A stretch of 40,002 bases of DNA from Piscinibacter sp. (GTDB lineage Bacteria > Pseudomonadota > Gammaproteobacteria > Burkholderiales > Burkholderiaceae_C). The position numbers were made by a program, and so were the translations under genes. Each line of letters opens with the position of its first letter. Within the stretch, counting starts at the first letter, position 1. The notes below the pieces were generated by a model. The model was not told the DNA's origin. It worked only from the letters and a program-made list of their open reading frames with translations, and ran no database searches. Of the stretch, positions 1-8,536 are shown in pieces. The DNA is taken from positions 1 through 40,002 of the forward strand of contig JAHBZL010000045.1 of the NCBI GenBank assembly GCA_019635485.1, given 5' to 3'.

Positions 1-2
1 CC

Positions 3-1283
3 GTGAGCACGCCGCGCACTCCGCGGCCAGGCGAGCAGGCGGCGGCTGCCGCCGTGGCGACCGCGGCGTCCGCCGCGGCGCTGGCGGAGGAGACGGCGGC
101 CGCAGTCGCCGCGGCCGCCAGCACAGCCAGTGCGGCCGAAGCCGCGCGTCAGCGCGTCGCGGCGCTCGAGGAGAACATGGCGCGGCTGCGCGAGGAATCG
201 CTGGCCACGCAGAAAGCCCTGGCGACGCTGCAGGCGAGCCTCGAGCAGGCACAGGCGGCGCGCTACTCGAACCCGCTGGTCTTCGCGCTGGCAGCCCTGT
301 CGGCGCTGCTGGCGCTGCTGGTGGCGATGCTGTGGTGGCGCCAGGCGCACACGCGGCCCGCCTCGCAATGGTGGCTTGCGCCCGCCGGCACGCCGCCGGT
401 GCCGCCGCGGCGCAGCGAATTGCCCACCGGGGCAGCGCGCCTCGAGACCGAACCGGCAGTGATGGACGACCGCGCCGTGCTGCGCAAGCTCGAGGAGCCC
501 ACCGCAACGTCGTTGCCGCCGGCGCCGCCTCCGCCACCGCCGGTGGCCGTGCCGGCCGTCGCACCCGCGGCGCCGGTGATGCTGGCCGATCCGCCGGTGC
601 TGCGCCGCGAGCTCTCGGTCGAGGAACTGATCGACCTCGAGCAGCAGGCCGACTTCTTCGTCGTGCTCGGCCAGGACGAGGCCGCGATCGACCTGCTGAT
701 GGGCCATGTGCGCAGCAGCGGCGGCGCGAGCCCGCTGCCGTACCTGAAGCTGCTGGAGATCTACCGGCGGCGCGGCGAGCGCGAGGCCTACGAGCGCATC
801 CGCGAGCGCTTCAACCGGCGCTTCAACGCCTATGCGCCGGAGTGGGACGTCGATCTGATGCAGGGCAAGTCGCTGGAGGACTATCCGCCCGTGATGGCCC
901 AGCTGCAGCGCCTGTGGAGCGAGCCGTCGCGCGTCACGCTGTCGCTGGACGCCGCACTGCTGCGCGAGGACGGCAACCCCGACACCTTCGACCTGCCGGC
1001 CTACCGCGAACTGCTGTTCCTCTACTCGATCGCGCGCGACCTGTGCGAACACCCGACCAGCGCGAGCGCCGTCGACCTGCTGCTGCCGCTGGACGGCGAA
1101 GAGCCGGAGCAGCCGATCGAGAAACTCTCGGCGAGCCGCATGATGGGCTTTGCCGCCACCGACCAGCTGACCACCTCGGTGGACCTGGACGTCACGACGG
1201 CGCTGCCCGGCCCGCCGCCGGCGCGCAGCGACGGCCTGATCGGCCTGATCAACGTCCGGCCGCAGGACGACGGCAAGGGCTGA
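3..1283 (+). CDS. FimV-like membrane protein, C-terminal part (5' end probably outside window)
   Basis: The visible 426 residues hold an Ala-rich stretch, a coiled coil (about residues 45-85), one membrane segment (about 92-112, LVFALAALSALLALLVAMLW), a Pro-rich linker (about 160-195) and a helical TPR-like region (about 200-280, with LEQQADFFVVLGQDEAAIDL). This order is that of the central-to-C-terminal part of FimV/HubP proteins, which organise the cell pole and type IV pili. FimV normally also has a long periplasmic LysM region before the membrane segment. A GTG at position 3 could start the gene, but the reading frame is open to the window edge, so I think the N-terminus is missing. The stop lies 11 nt from the convergent aminotransferase gene. 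The FimV assignment rests on architecture and is moderately sure; a membrane-anchored TPR protein of other role is the alternative. Confidence 0.6.
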   Translation: MSTPRTPRPGEQAAAAAVATAASAAALAEETAAAVAAAASTASAAEAARQRVAALEENMARLREESLATQKALATLQASLEQAQAARYSNPLVFALAALSALLALLVAMLWWRQAHTRPASQWWLAPAGTPPVPPRRSELPTGAARLETEPAVMDDRAVLRKLEEPTATSLPPAPPPPPPVAVPAVAPAAPVMLADPPVLRRELSVEELIDLEQQADFFVVLGQDEAAIDLLMGHVRSSGGASPLPYLKLLEIYRRRGEREAYERIRERFNRRFNAYAPEWDVDLMQGKSLEDYPPVMAQLQRLWSEPSRVTLSLDAALLREDGNPDTFDLPAYRELLFLYSIARDLCEHPTSASAVDLLLPLDGEEPEQPIEKLSASRMMGFAATDQLTTSVDLDVTTALPGPPPARSDGLIGLINVRPQDDGKG

Positions 1284-1294
1284 GCCCCGCCGCG

Positions 1295-2461
1295 TCAGAG
1301 CGCGGCCAGCCGTTCCAGCGCGAGGCCCATCGTCTCGTCCTTCTTCGCGAAGCAGAAGCGCACGATGCGCTGCTCGAAGCCGCCGGCGTAGAACGCCGAC
1401 AGCGGGATCGCGGCCACGCCGATCTCCGTGGTCAGGCGGCGGCAGAAGGCCTCCTCCGGCTCGTCGCTGATGGCGCCATAGTCGACACACTGGAAGTAGC
1501 TGCCCTGGCTCGGCAGCAGCGTGAAGCGGCTGCGCTGCAGCCCGGCCCGGAACAGGTCGCGCTTGCGCTGGTAGAACGCGGGGAGATTCAGGTGGTGCGA
1601 GGCGTCCGCCATGAAGGCTGCCAGGCCGTGCTGCATCGGCGTGTTGACGGTGAACACGTTGAACTGGTGCACCTTGCGGAACTCGGCGCTCAGCGCGGCC
1701 GGCGCGGCGACGTAGCCGACCTTCCAGCCGGTGACGTGGTAGGTCTTGCCGAAGCTCGAGACGATGAAGGCGCGCTGCGCCAGTTCCGGATGGCGCGCGA
1801 CGCTCTCGTGGCGCGCCCCGTCGTAGACCATGTGCTCGTACACCTCGTCGGCGATCAGCAGCGTGTCGGTCGGCCGCAGCAGCTCGGCCAGGCGCTCCAT
1901 CTCTTGCGCCGACCAGACGGTCGCGCTCGGGTTGTGCGGCGTGTTGACGATGATCGCCCGCGTGCGCGGGTTCAGCGCGGCGGCGATGCGCGCGAAGTCG
2001 GGGCGGAAGGTGCCGGGCGTCAGCGGCACGTGCACCGCCCGGCCGCCGGCCAGCTCGATGTTCGGCTCGTAGCTGTCGTAGCAGGGGTCGAGCACGATCA
2101 CCTCGTCGCCGGGATGCACAACGGCCAGGATGGCGGTGATGATCGCCTGCGTCGCACCGGCGGTGATCGTGATCTCGGTGCCCGGGTCGTAGCGGCGCCC
2201 GTACAGCGCCTCGATCTTCGCCGCGACGGCTTCGCGCAGCGCCGGCACGCCGGTCATCGGCGGGTACTGGTTCAGCCCGGCGCGCATCGCCTCGTTGACG
2301 GCATCCAGCAGGCGCGGATCGCAGTCGAAGTCCGGGAACCCCTGCCCGAGGTTGACCGCGCCGTGCTGCTGCGCGAGCGCCGACATCACGGTGAAGATGG
2401 TCGTGCCCACACGCGGCAGGCGGCTGGTCACGACGGGGGTGCGAAAGCTGGTGTCAGGCAT
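1295..2461 (-). CDS. PLP-dependent aminotransferase, methionine/YbdL type
   Basis: Fold-type I class I/II aminotransferase of 388 residues. The PLP lysine is K239 in SSFGKTYHVTGWKVGY; N177 (NTPHNPSA), D205 and Y208 (IADEVYEH) are the other cofactor contacts, and a conserved Arg near the C-terminus (QRIVRFCFAKK) would bind the substrate carboxylate. The VNLGQGFPDF start and the HVTGWK active-site segment are typical of the YbdL/MtnE-like methionine aminotransferases, which accept methionine and aromatic amino acids; kynurenine aminotransferases are close relatives, so the substrate is not certain. It follows cysB by 4 nt on the same strand and is probably co-transcribed, which fits a link to sulfur amino acid metabolism. 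Confidence 0.9.
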   Translation of the reverse strand: MPDTSFRTPVVTSRLPRVGTTIFTVMSALAQQHGAVNLGQGFPDFDCDPRLLDAVNEAMRAGLNQYPPMTGVPALREAVAAKIEALYGRRYDPGTEITITAGATQAIITAILAVVHPGDEVIVLDPCYDSYEPNIELAGGRAVHVPLTPGTFRPDFARIAAALNPRTRAIIVNTPHNPSATVWSAQEMERLAELLRPTDTLLIADEVYEHMVYDGARHESVARHPELAQRAFIVSSFGKTYHVTGWKVGYVAAPAALSAEFRKVHQFNVFTVNTPMQHGLAAFMADASHHLNLPAFYQRKRDLFRAGLQRSRFTLLPSQGSYFQCVDYGAISDEPEEAFCRRLTTEIGVAAIPLSAFYAGGFEQRIVRFCFAKKDETMGLALERLAAL

Positions 2462-2465
2462 GGGA

Positions 2466-3413
2466 TCAGAGCTGGTAGTCCTGCTGCTTCGGGCCGGTCA
2501 TCGCCTGCGTGACGAGCGCGCGGGACAGCCGGTCGGACAGCATCTCGGCAAAGGCGTAGACGAAGCTGCGCAGGTAGGCGCCGCGCTTGAAGGCGATGCG
2601 CGTGACGTTGCGGCCGAACAGGTGGCCGACCGGCCGCGCCACCAGCTCGCCGCCCGGAGGGTCGTCGCGCACCGCGATCTCGGCGACGATGCCGACGCCC
2701 AGCCCCAGCCGAACGTAGGTCTTGATCACGTCGGCGTCGATCGCTTCCAGCACGATGTTGGGCTTCAGGCGCCGGCCGGCGAAGGCCTGGTCGACACGCG
2801 TGCGGCCGCTGAACGACGGGTGGTAGGACACCAGCGGCTGCAGCGCCAGGTCCTCCAGCTCGATGCGATCGAGTTGCGCCAGCGGGTGGCCGGCCGGCAT
2901 CACCAGCGCATGCTGCCACTCGTAGCAGGGCAGGGTGACCAGTTCCTCGTGCGCGTCCAGCGCCTCGGTGGCCAGGCCGACGTCGGCCACCTCCTCGAGC
3001 ACCATGCGCGCCACCTGCTCGGGCGACCCCTGGTGCAGGCTGACGTTGACCTTCGGAAAGCGCCGGCGCAGCTGCGCGACCGGCTCGGGCAGGAAGTAGC
3101 GCGCCTGGCTGTGCGTGGTGGCGATCGACAGCGTGCCCGCGTCCTGCTTGGAGAATTCCTCGCCGATGCGCTTCAGGTTGCCGACCTCGCGCATGATCAG
3201 CTCGATCGACTTGAGCACCTGTTGGCCCGGCTCGGTCACGCGGCGCAGCCGCTTGCCGTGGCGGGCGAAGATGTCGACGCCGAGCTCGTCCTCCAGCTCG
3301 AGGATGGCCTTGGAGATGCCCGGCTGCGAGGTGTAGAGCGCCTTGGCCGTCTCGGTCAGGTTCAGGTTCTGCCGCACGGCCTCTTGCACGAAGCGGAACT
3401 GGTGCAGGTTCAT
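2466..3413 (-). CDS. cysB: CysB-family LysR transcriptional regulator
   Basis: The 315-residue protein starts MNLHQFRFVQEAVRQNLNLT, the typical CysB/Cbl N-terminus, with a winged helix-turn-helix over about residues 1-60 (TETAKALYTSQPGISKAILE as the recognition region) and a periplasmic-binding-protein-like effector domain from about residue 90 on. In proteobacteria CysB activates sulfate uptake and reduction in response to O- or N-acetylserine. Upstream, 67 nt away on the same strand, is the sirohydrochlorin chelatase gene, whose product makes the siroheme needed by sulfite reductase, so the context supports a sulfur role. CysB and its paralogue Cbl cannot be separated from sequence reading alone; as no second copy is in the window I use cysB. 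Confidence 0.9.
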   Translation of the reverse strand: MNLHQFRFVQEAVRQNLNLTETAKALYTSQPGISKAILELEDELGVDIFARHGKRLRRVTEPGQQVLKSIELIMREVGNLKRIGEEFSKQDAGTLSIATTHSQARYFLPEPVAQLRRRFPKVNVSLHQGSPEQVARMVLEEVADVGLATEALDAHEELVTLPCYEWQHALVMPAGHPLAQLDRIELEDLALQPLVSYHPSFSGRTRVDQAFAGRRLKPNIVLEAIDADVIKTYVRLGLGVGIVAEIAVRDDPPGGELVARPVGHLFGRNVTRIAFKRGAYLRSFVYAFAEMLSDRLSRALVTQAMTGPKQQDYQL

Positions 3414-3480
3414 ATGTCCGCGCGTTCTTTGGATCGCGCCGATTATTCCATCCGGCGCTGATTCGCGCCGCGGCCGGCCC

Positions 3481-3849
3481 TCAGGGCGCCGGCTGCAATG
3501 CCGCCAGAGCCATCGCCTCGATCACGGCCTCCACCTCGCCGATCGCCGGGCGCAGCCGCCAGGTCACCCCGGCGTGCGCGGCGCGCAGGCGGTCGAGCAG
3601 CGCCGGCAGGTCCTTGCGCACGTGGCCCCCGGCACCCAGGAACAGCGGCACCACCTCGACGGTGTCGCAACCCTGCGCCACCAGCGCGGCGCCGGCCTCC
3701 TCGAGCGGCGGCGCCATGAACTCCAGGTAGGCGAGCGCCACCGGGGTGCCCGGCGCATGGGCATGGATGCGCTGCACCACGGCCTCGAACGGCTGCGCCC
3801 AGCGCGGGTCGCGCGCGCCGTGGGCGAACAGCAGCAGCCCGCGCTTCAC
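3481..3849 (-). CDS. cbiX: Sirohydrochlorin chelatase, short CbiX type
   Basis: Predicted to insert a divalent metal into sirohydrochlorin (Fe for siroheme or Co for cobalamin). The 122-residue product matches the short CbiX form that works as a dimer. Metal-binding histidines are H10 in LLLFAHGARDP and H76 in PLFLGAGGHVRKDLP; the AYLEFMAPPLEEA segment (about residues 40-52) is also family-typical. I chose the GTG at 3849 because it overlaps the lptG stop as GTGA and puts H10 at the usual distance from the N-terminus; a longer in-frame start at 3927 would add 26 residues inside lptG. The overlap implies translational coupling to lptF-lptG, an odd partner. Downstream is cysB, which suggests that siroheme for sulfite reduction is the purpose. 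Confidence 0.88.
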   Translation of the reverse strand: MKRGLLLFAHGARDPRWAQPFEAVVQRIHAHAPGTPVALAYLEFMAPPLEEAGAALVAQGCDTVEVVPLFLGAGGHVRKDLPALLDRLRAAHAGVTWRLRPAIGEVEAVIEAMALAALQPAP

Positions 3850-4952
3850 CGGTAGCGCACCAGCCAGCTGAAGGCCGCCAGCGAGAGCAGCAGGAACAGC
3901 GCGCTGGGCGTGGCCGCGACGATCCACGGCGTCCAGTTGCGCAGCAGGCCCAGGTGGCTGGCCATGTTGTTGAGCAGCACGAACGAGATGCCCAGCATGA
4001 TGCCGCCGAACACCTTCAGGCTGATGCCGCCGGCGCGCGCGTGCAGGTAGGCGAACGGCAGGGCCAGCCCGACCATCACCAGGCAGGCGAACGGATACAG
4101 CGCCCGCTTCCAGAACTGGATCTCGTACTGCTGGGCCGCCTGCTCGTTGTCGGACAGGTGGCCGATGTAGCGGAACAGCTCGACCGTCGACATCGTCTTC
4201 AGCGGCAGCACGGCCGCCGCCACCACGCCGGCGGACAGCGTGCTCGGCCAGTCCAGCGCCTGCACCCGCTCGTCGTTCGCGACCGCCGCGCTGGCGCCGT
4301 CGCCGGGGTTCCAGCGCGTCACGAGCACGTTCTCGAGGTGCCAGCGGCCATCCTCGACGCGGGCGCGGCCGGCGGCGATGCGGCGCAGCAGCCGGCCGTC
4401 GGCGTCGAACTCGAAGATGCGCACGTCCTGCAGCGTGGCGTCGGAACGCGTCGCGCCGACGTTCACCGAGTAGCTGCGCTCGCCCTCGGGGGTGCTGGCG
4501 TGATCCTTCAGCCAGGCGCTGGTGCGGCCGATGCGCTGCGTGCCCTTCGCGCCGGCCTGCAGCTGGGCGGCCTCGCGCTCGCTCAGCGGCGCCAGGTAGT
4601 CGCCGACCAGGTAGGTGAGCAGCGCGAAGCCGAACCCCAGGCTGGCCAGCAGCGCCAGTGCGCGGCCCGGGCCGAGCCCGCCGGTACGCAGGATGGTGAA
4701 CTCGGAGGACTGCGCGAGGCGCGCCAGCGCGTAGATGGTGCCGATCAGCACCGCGATCGGCGCCAGCTCGTAGAGATGCCCCGGCACCAGCAGCAGCGAG
4801 TACACGGCCGCGTGCAGCAGCGTGTAGCCGCGCGCGACGTCGCCCAGCTCGTCGACGAAGTCGATGAAGAAGAACAGCGACAGGAAGGCCACCGCGACGA
4901 ACGTCACCGCGCCGACGATGTCCTTGTAGAACAGCCTGCGGACGGTCCTCAT
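3846..4952 (-). CDS. lptG: LPS export ABC transporter permease LptG
   Basis: LptG is one of the two inner-membrane permeases of the LptB2FG complex that extracts lipopolysaccharide and passes it to the LptC-A-D bridge. The 368-residue protein has the family layout: three N-terminal membrane helices (about 12-35, 55-85, 95-120), a large periplasmic beta-jellyroll (about 130-265), and three C-terminal helices ending FLLLSLAAFSWLVRYR. The start MRTVRRLFYKDIVGAVTFVA is typical. The ATG overlaps the lptF stop as ATGA, and its own stop overlaps the cbiX start as GTGA, so the three genes look translationally coupled. Confidence 0.95.
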   Translation of the reverse strand: MRTVRRLFYKDIVGAVTFVAVAFLSLFFFIDFVDELGDVARGYTLLHAAVYSLLLVPGHLYELAPIAVLIGTIYALARLAQSSEFTILRTGGLGPGRALALLASLGFGFALLTYLVGDYLAPLSEREAAQLQAGAKGTQRIGRTSAWLKDHASTPEGERSYSVNVGATRSDATLQDVRIFEFDADGRLLRRIAAGRARVEDGRWHLENVLVTRWNPGDGASAAVANDERVQALDWPSTLSAGVVAAAVLPLKTMSTVELFRYIGHLSDNEQAAQQYEIQFWKRALYPFACLVMVGLALPFAYLHARAGGISLKVFGGIMLGISFVLLNNMASHLGLLRNWTPWIVAATPSALFLLLSLAAFSWLVRYR

Positions 4953-6046
4953 GCGCCCGCCGCGCGCGGGCGCCGCCACCAGGCGCGCCGGTTGCCCTGT
5001 TCGCGCCACCACAGCATCGCCAGCGCGAGCACGAAGGCGCCGCCGTGGAAGAAGGTCAGCGCGGCGCCCATGCCCATCTTGCCGGACGCGACCCAGGCCT
5101 GCGACAGGTTGATCACGTTGTAGTAGACGACGAAGGTGAGCAGCGCGATCAGCAGGTTCCAGTTGCTGGCGCGCCGCGGGTTGGAGGCCGACAGCGGGAT
5201 CCCGAGCAGGACCAGGTTGGTGCCGCCGAACAGCAGGCCGAGGCGCCAGACCAGCTCGCCCTGGTGCTTGTTGCTCGGGTCGCGCAGCAGCTCGATGCTG
5301 CGGCGCGCGCGCGGCGGCAGTTCCTCGAGGCTGGACAGCGCACGTTCGCCGACCAGTACGCGATAGCTCTCGAAGCGCGACAGCGTCTTCTCGCCGGTCT
5401 TCGCGTCGCGCTCGTTGCGCTGGCCGCGGTCGAGCACCAGGAAGCGGTCGTCGCCCTCGTTGTCGATGTGCCCGCTGCGCGCGGACGTCACCGACTCGGT
5501 CTCGCCGACGTTGGAGAGGATGAACACGTTGCGCCCGGTGCGGCCGTCGCCCGCGTCGCGTTCGATGAAGAACACGCGCCGGCCGTCGCTGGAGGACTGG
5601 AACTGTCCGGGCACGACCCGCGACAGGTCGGAGCGGCGCTCGAAACGCTCTTTCAGTTCGGCCACGCGCTGGTTCATCCACGGCCAGACGAACAGCGCCA
5701 GCAGGCCGATCACCAGCAGCACCGGCCAGGCCGTGCGCAGCACCGGCCGGACGAAGCGAGTCAGCCCGACACCGCTGGCGAACCAGATCGTCATCTCGCT
5801 GTCGCGGTACATGCGCCCGAGCGTCGCCACCACGGAGATGAACAGCGACAGCGCCAGCATCGTCGGCAGGTGCCCGAGCGCCGTGTAGCCCAGCAGCAGC
5901 ACCACGTCCTGCGGCGCGATGCGCCCGACCGCGGCCTGGCCGAGCGTGCGGATCAGCATCATCGTGAGCACGATGGTCAGGATGACGACCAGCGTCGCTC
6001 CGAAACTGCGGGCCAGGTCGGTCCGCAGAGAGGAATCGAATAACAT
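4949..6046 (-). CDS. lptF: LPS export ABC transporter permease LptF
   Basis: Partner permease of LptG in the LptB2FG lipopolysaccharide extractor. The 365-residue product begins MLFDSSLRTDLARSFGATLV, with helices near residues 12-35, 50-80 and 95-115, a periplasmic jellyroll (about 130-255) and C-terminal helices (about 270-345). I start it at the ATG at 6046 because the homologous N-terminus begins there; an upstream in-frame ATG at 6073 would add nine residues and collide with pepA. The gene is divergent from pepA, the common proteobacterial order, with only 28 nt between start codons. Confidence 0.94.
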   Translation of the reverse strand: MLFDSSLRTDLARSFGATLVVILTIVLTMMLIRTLGQAAVGRIAPQDVVLLLGYTALGHLPTMLALSLFISVVATLGRMYRDSEMTIWFASGVGLTRFVRPVLRTAWPVLLVIGLLALFVWPWMNQRVAELKERFERRSDLSRVVPGQFQSSSDGRRVFFIERDAGDGRTGRNVFILSNVGETESVTSARSGHIDNEGDDRFLVLDRGQRNERDAKTGEKTLSRFESYRVLVGERALSSLEELPPRARRSIELLRDPSNKHQGELVWRLGLLFGGTNLVLLGIPLSASNPRRASNWNLLIALLTFVVYYNVINLSQAWVASGKMGMGAALTFFHGGAFVLALAMLWWREQGNRRAWWRRPRAAGA

Positions 6047-6074
6047 CGTGTGATTTTCTGGACCGATTCTCATT

Positions 6075-7535
6075 ATGGACTTCCGCCATCAGATTGCCCC
6101 GCTCGACGCCCTGGCCATGCAGCCCTGCGATGCGCTGCTCGTGGTGGTCGGCGGCGACGCGGCGGATGCGGCGCTCGATCCGCTGCTCGCCGAAGCGCTC
6201 TCCGATGCGGTCGCGCAGGGCGACTTCCAGTTCAAGGCCGGCAAGACGGTCTACCTGCACCGCCCGGCCGGCGTGAAGGCCGCGCGAGTCGTGTTCGCCG
6301 CCGCCGGCGCGCCGTCGGCCAAGTCGCTGAAGGCGGCGCTGGTCGCCGGCCTCGGCCTGATCAAGGGCGGCGGGGCCCGCCACCTCGCGGTGGCGGTCAG
6401 CGGCGCCGGCCCGCTGGACGCTTCGTTCGCCGAGTCGCTGGTCGCCGCGGTGCACGATGCCGTCTACGTCTACCGCCACACCAAGCCGAGCGCCCCGCCG
6501 GCGTCGGCGCTCGCCAAGGTGTCGCTGCTGTGCACGAAGCCGGAGGCCAAGGCCGTCGCGCAGGGCCTGGCACGCGGCGAGGCGATCGCCGCCGGCGTCG
6601 CGCTGGCCCGGGAATGTGCGAACCGCCCTGGCAACCACTGCACGCCGACCTTCCTCGGCGAGCAGGCGAAGAAGCTCGGCAAGGAGTTCGGCCTGAAGGT
6701 CGAGGTGCTGGACCGCAAGGCGCTCGAGAAGCTCGGCATGGGCTCGTTCCTCGCCGTGGCACAGGGCTCCGACGAGCCACCGCGTTTCATCGTGGCCCAG
6801 TACCAGGGGGCGCCGAAGTCGCAGCCGCCGATCGTGCTGGTGGGCAAGGGCATCACGTTCGACACCGGGGGCATCTCGATCAAGCCGGCCCCGGAGATGG
6901 ACGAGATGAAGTTCGACATGGGTGGTGCGGCCGGCGTGCTGGGCACGCTGCGGGCGGTGGCGCAGCTCAAGCCCAGGCTCAACCTCGTCGTGCTGGTGCC
7001 GACCTGCGAGAACATGCCCAGCGGCCGGGCGGTCAAGCCGGGCGACGTGGTGAAGAGCCTGTCCGGCCAGACGATCGAGATCCTGAACACCGACGCGGAA
7101 GGCCGGCTGATCCTGTGCGACGCGCTGACCTACGCGGAGCGCTTCAAGCCGGCGGCGGTGATCGACGTGGCCACGCTGACCGGCGCCTGCGTGATCGCGC
7201 TCGGCCACCATCACAGCGGGCTGTTCTGCGCCGACGACGCACTGGCGGGCCAGCTGCTGGAGGCCGGCCGCACGGCCCAGGACAGCTGCTGGCGCATGCC
7301 GCTGGACGAGGAATACGACGAGGCGCTGAAGAGCAACTTCGCCGACATGGCCAATGTCGGCTCGCGCGCCGGCGGTGCCATCACGGCGGCGATGTTCCTG
7401 CGTCGCTTCACCGGCAAGTTCCGCTGGGCCCACCTGGACATTGCCGGTACTGCCTGGAAGTCCGGCGCGGCCAAGGGCGCCACCGGCCGGCCGGTGCCGC
7501 TGCTGACCCACTTCGTGCTCGGCCAGGCGGGCTGA
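6075..7535 (+). CDS. pepA: Leucyl/cytosol aminopeptidase (M17 family)
   Basis: Two-metal cytosolic aminopeptidase that removes N-terminal residues from peptides; some PepA proteins also bind DNA. The 486 residues split into an N-terminal macro-like domain (about 1-165) and the catalytic domain. Visible metal and catalytic residues are K258 and D263 (VGKGITFDTGG), K270, D281 (MKFDMGG), and D340, E342 and R344 in the signature NTDAEGRL. No strong Shine-Dalgarno precedes the ATG at 6075, but MDFRHQIAPLDALA matches the usual N-terminus. It heads the pepA-holC-hypothetical run. Confidence 0.96.
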   Translation: MDFRHQIAPLDALAMQPCDALLVVVGGDAADAALDPLLAEALSDAVAQGDFQFKAGKTVYLHRPAGVKAARVVFAAAGAPSAKSLKAALVAGLGLIKGGGARHLAVAVSGAGPLDASFAESLVAAVHDAVYVYRHTKPSAPPASALAKVSLLCTKPEAKAVAQGLARGEAIAAGVALARECANRPGNHCTPTFLGEQAKKLGKEFGLKVEVLDRKALEKLGMGSFLAVAQGSDEPPRFIVAQYQGAPKSQPPIVLVGKGITFDTGGISIKPAPEMDEMKFDMGGAAGVLGTLRAVAQLKPRLNLVVLVPTCENMPSGRAVKPGDVVKSLSGQTIEILNTDAEGRLILCDALTYAERFKPAAVIDVATLTGACVIALGHHHSGLFCADDALAGQLLEAGRTAQDSCWRMPLDEEYDEALKSNFADMANVGSRAGGAITAAMFLRRFTGKFRWAHLDIAGTAWKSGAAKGATGRPVPLLTHFVLGQAG

Positions 7536-7551
7536 ACGCGCGTCCGGCGCA

Positions 7552-7983
7552 ATGACCCGGATCAGCTTCCACTTCAACGTGCCGGACCGGCTGCTCTATG
7601 CCTGCCGGCTGCTGCGCAAGGCGACGCGGCAGGGCGCCCGCGTGACCGCGACCGGCCCCGCGCCGCTGCTGGCGGAGCTGGACCGCGCGCTGTGGACTTT
7701 CGATCCGATCGAGTTCGTGCCGCACCTGAGGCTCGCCCCCGGCGAGACGCCGCCGGCCCGGCTGCGCGCCACGCCGGTGTGCCTCGTGGGCGATCCCGGC
7801 GCGGGGCTGCACCACGACGTGCTCGTCAACCTGGGGGTGGAGCCGCCCGCCGGTTTCGAGAGCTTCGAGCGCCTGGTGGAAATCGTCTCGACCGACGAGG
7901 CCGACCGGCTCGCCGCCCGGGTGCGCTGGAAGCACTACAGCGCGCGCGGGTATGAGATCGAGCGCCACGAGGTCGAGGCATGA
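7552..7983 (+). CDS. holC: DNA polymerase III chi subunit
   Basis: Chi (143 residues) is a clamp-loader accessory that pairs with psi and links the replisome to SSB. The start MTRISFHFNVPDRLLYACRLLRKA and the later segment WTFDPIEFVPHLRL are characteristic, as is LVNLGVEPPAGFESFERLVEIVS. It lies 16 nt after pepA, the standard pepA-holC order in proteobacteria, and is very likely co-transcribed with it. Confidence 0.94.
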   Translation: MTRISFHFNVPDRLLYACRLLRKATRQGARVTATGPAPLLAELDRALWTFDPIEFVPHLRLAPGETPPARLRATPVCLVGDPGAGLHHDVLVNLGVEPPAGFESFERLVEIVSTDEADRLAARVRWKHYSARGYEIERHEVEA

Positions 7984-8008
7984 GCGTCGCGATGCGGAGC
8001 GCCGCCCG

Positions 8009-8398
8009 ATGAACACGCGCCAGGTGCCGCCCACGCGCGTGCCGACACTGACCGAGGTGGTGCGCCTGCCCGAGGGAGGGGAGGTCGCGGTTCCGACGCC
8101 GCCACCCCCGCCGCCGGACCCGATGATCGCCCGGCCGCCCGCCGCGGCGCCCTTCGTCGAGCGGCGTGCCGGCTGGCCGCAGCTCAGCGAGGATCAGATC
8201 GTGCAGCGCGTGCTGTCCGACCTGCAGCGGCAGATCGACCTGATGCTCGAGGTGAAGCTGCGCGAGGTGCTGGCGCCGGTGCTGACTCGCGCCACCGACA
8301 CCATGCTGCGCGACGCCCGGGCCGAGCTGGCATCGACCTTGCGTGATGTGGTGGCTCGGGCCGTGGAGCAGGAATTGTCCCGTCATCGCGGGAGCTGA
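8009..8398 (+). CDS. Hypothetical protein downstream of holC
   Basis: I do not recognise a named family. The 129 residues have a Pro-rich N-terminal half (PTPPPPPPDP at about residues 29-38) and an amphipathic helical C-terminal half (about 65-125: EDQIVQRVLSDLQRQIDLML and then VKLREVLAPVLTRATDTMLR) that could form a coiled coil or oligomerise. There is no signal peptide or membrane segment. It begins 25 nt after holC on the same strand and is followed by an intrinsic terminator, so it is the last gene of the pepA-holC unit. A short protein after holC occurs in other Burkholderiales as I recall, which favours a real gene. I chose the ATG at 8009; an upstream in-frame ATG at 7952 would overlap holC. 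Confidence 0.7.
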   Translation: MNTRQVPPTRVPTLTEVVRLPEGGEVAVPTPPPPPPDPMIARPPAAAPFVERRAGWPQLSEDQIVQRVLSDLQRQIDLMLEVKLREVLAPVLTRATDTMLRDARAELASTLRDVVARAVEQELSRHRGS

Positions 8399-8444
8399 TC
8401 CGCGCGTTGTCGCCCGAGGCGGCCACGTCGCCACCCAAGGTTTC

Positions 8445-8467
8445 CCGGGGCGGAACCCGGTTTTTTT
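8445..8467 (+). terminator. Intrinsic terminator after the pepA-holC unit
   Basis: A short stem CCGGG (8445-8449) / CCCGG (8456-8460) with loop GCGGAA is followed directly by seven T residues (8461-8467). The stem is only 5 bp but wholly G-C, and the T-run stands out in this GC-rich sequence. It ends the unit whose last gene stops at 8398 and insulates the binding-protein gene starting at 8537. Confidence 0.65.
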
Positions 8468-8536
8468 GGGGTATCGTGGCGGCCGTTGAGAAAAACCCTC
8501 ACTCTCACTCTCAACATCCCATCCGGAGGATTCTGC

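Noticed and set aside
332-2512. A 726-codon plus-strand open frame
   Set aside because: Antisense to the aminotransferase and out of frame with the FimV-like gene; Ala/Arg-rich translation without any motif.
3846-7577. A 1243-codon open frame on the minus strand
   Set aside because: Only its last part (from 4952) is real, namely lptG. The rest is Arg/His/Gln-rich and antisense to pepA and out of frame in lptF, as expected of stop-poor G+C-rich sequence.
8485-8515. GTTGAG / CTCAAC inverted repeat ahead of the amino acid binding-protein gene
   Set aside because: Six-bp arms with a 19-nt loop, overlapping simple CACTCT repeats; too weak to call a regulatory site.
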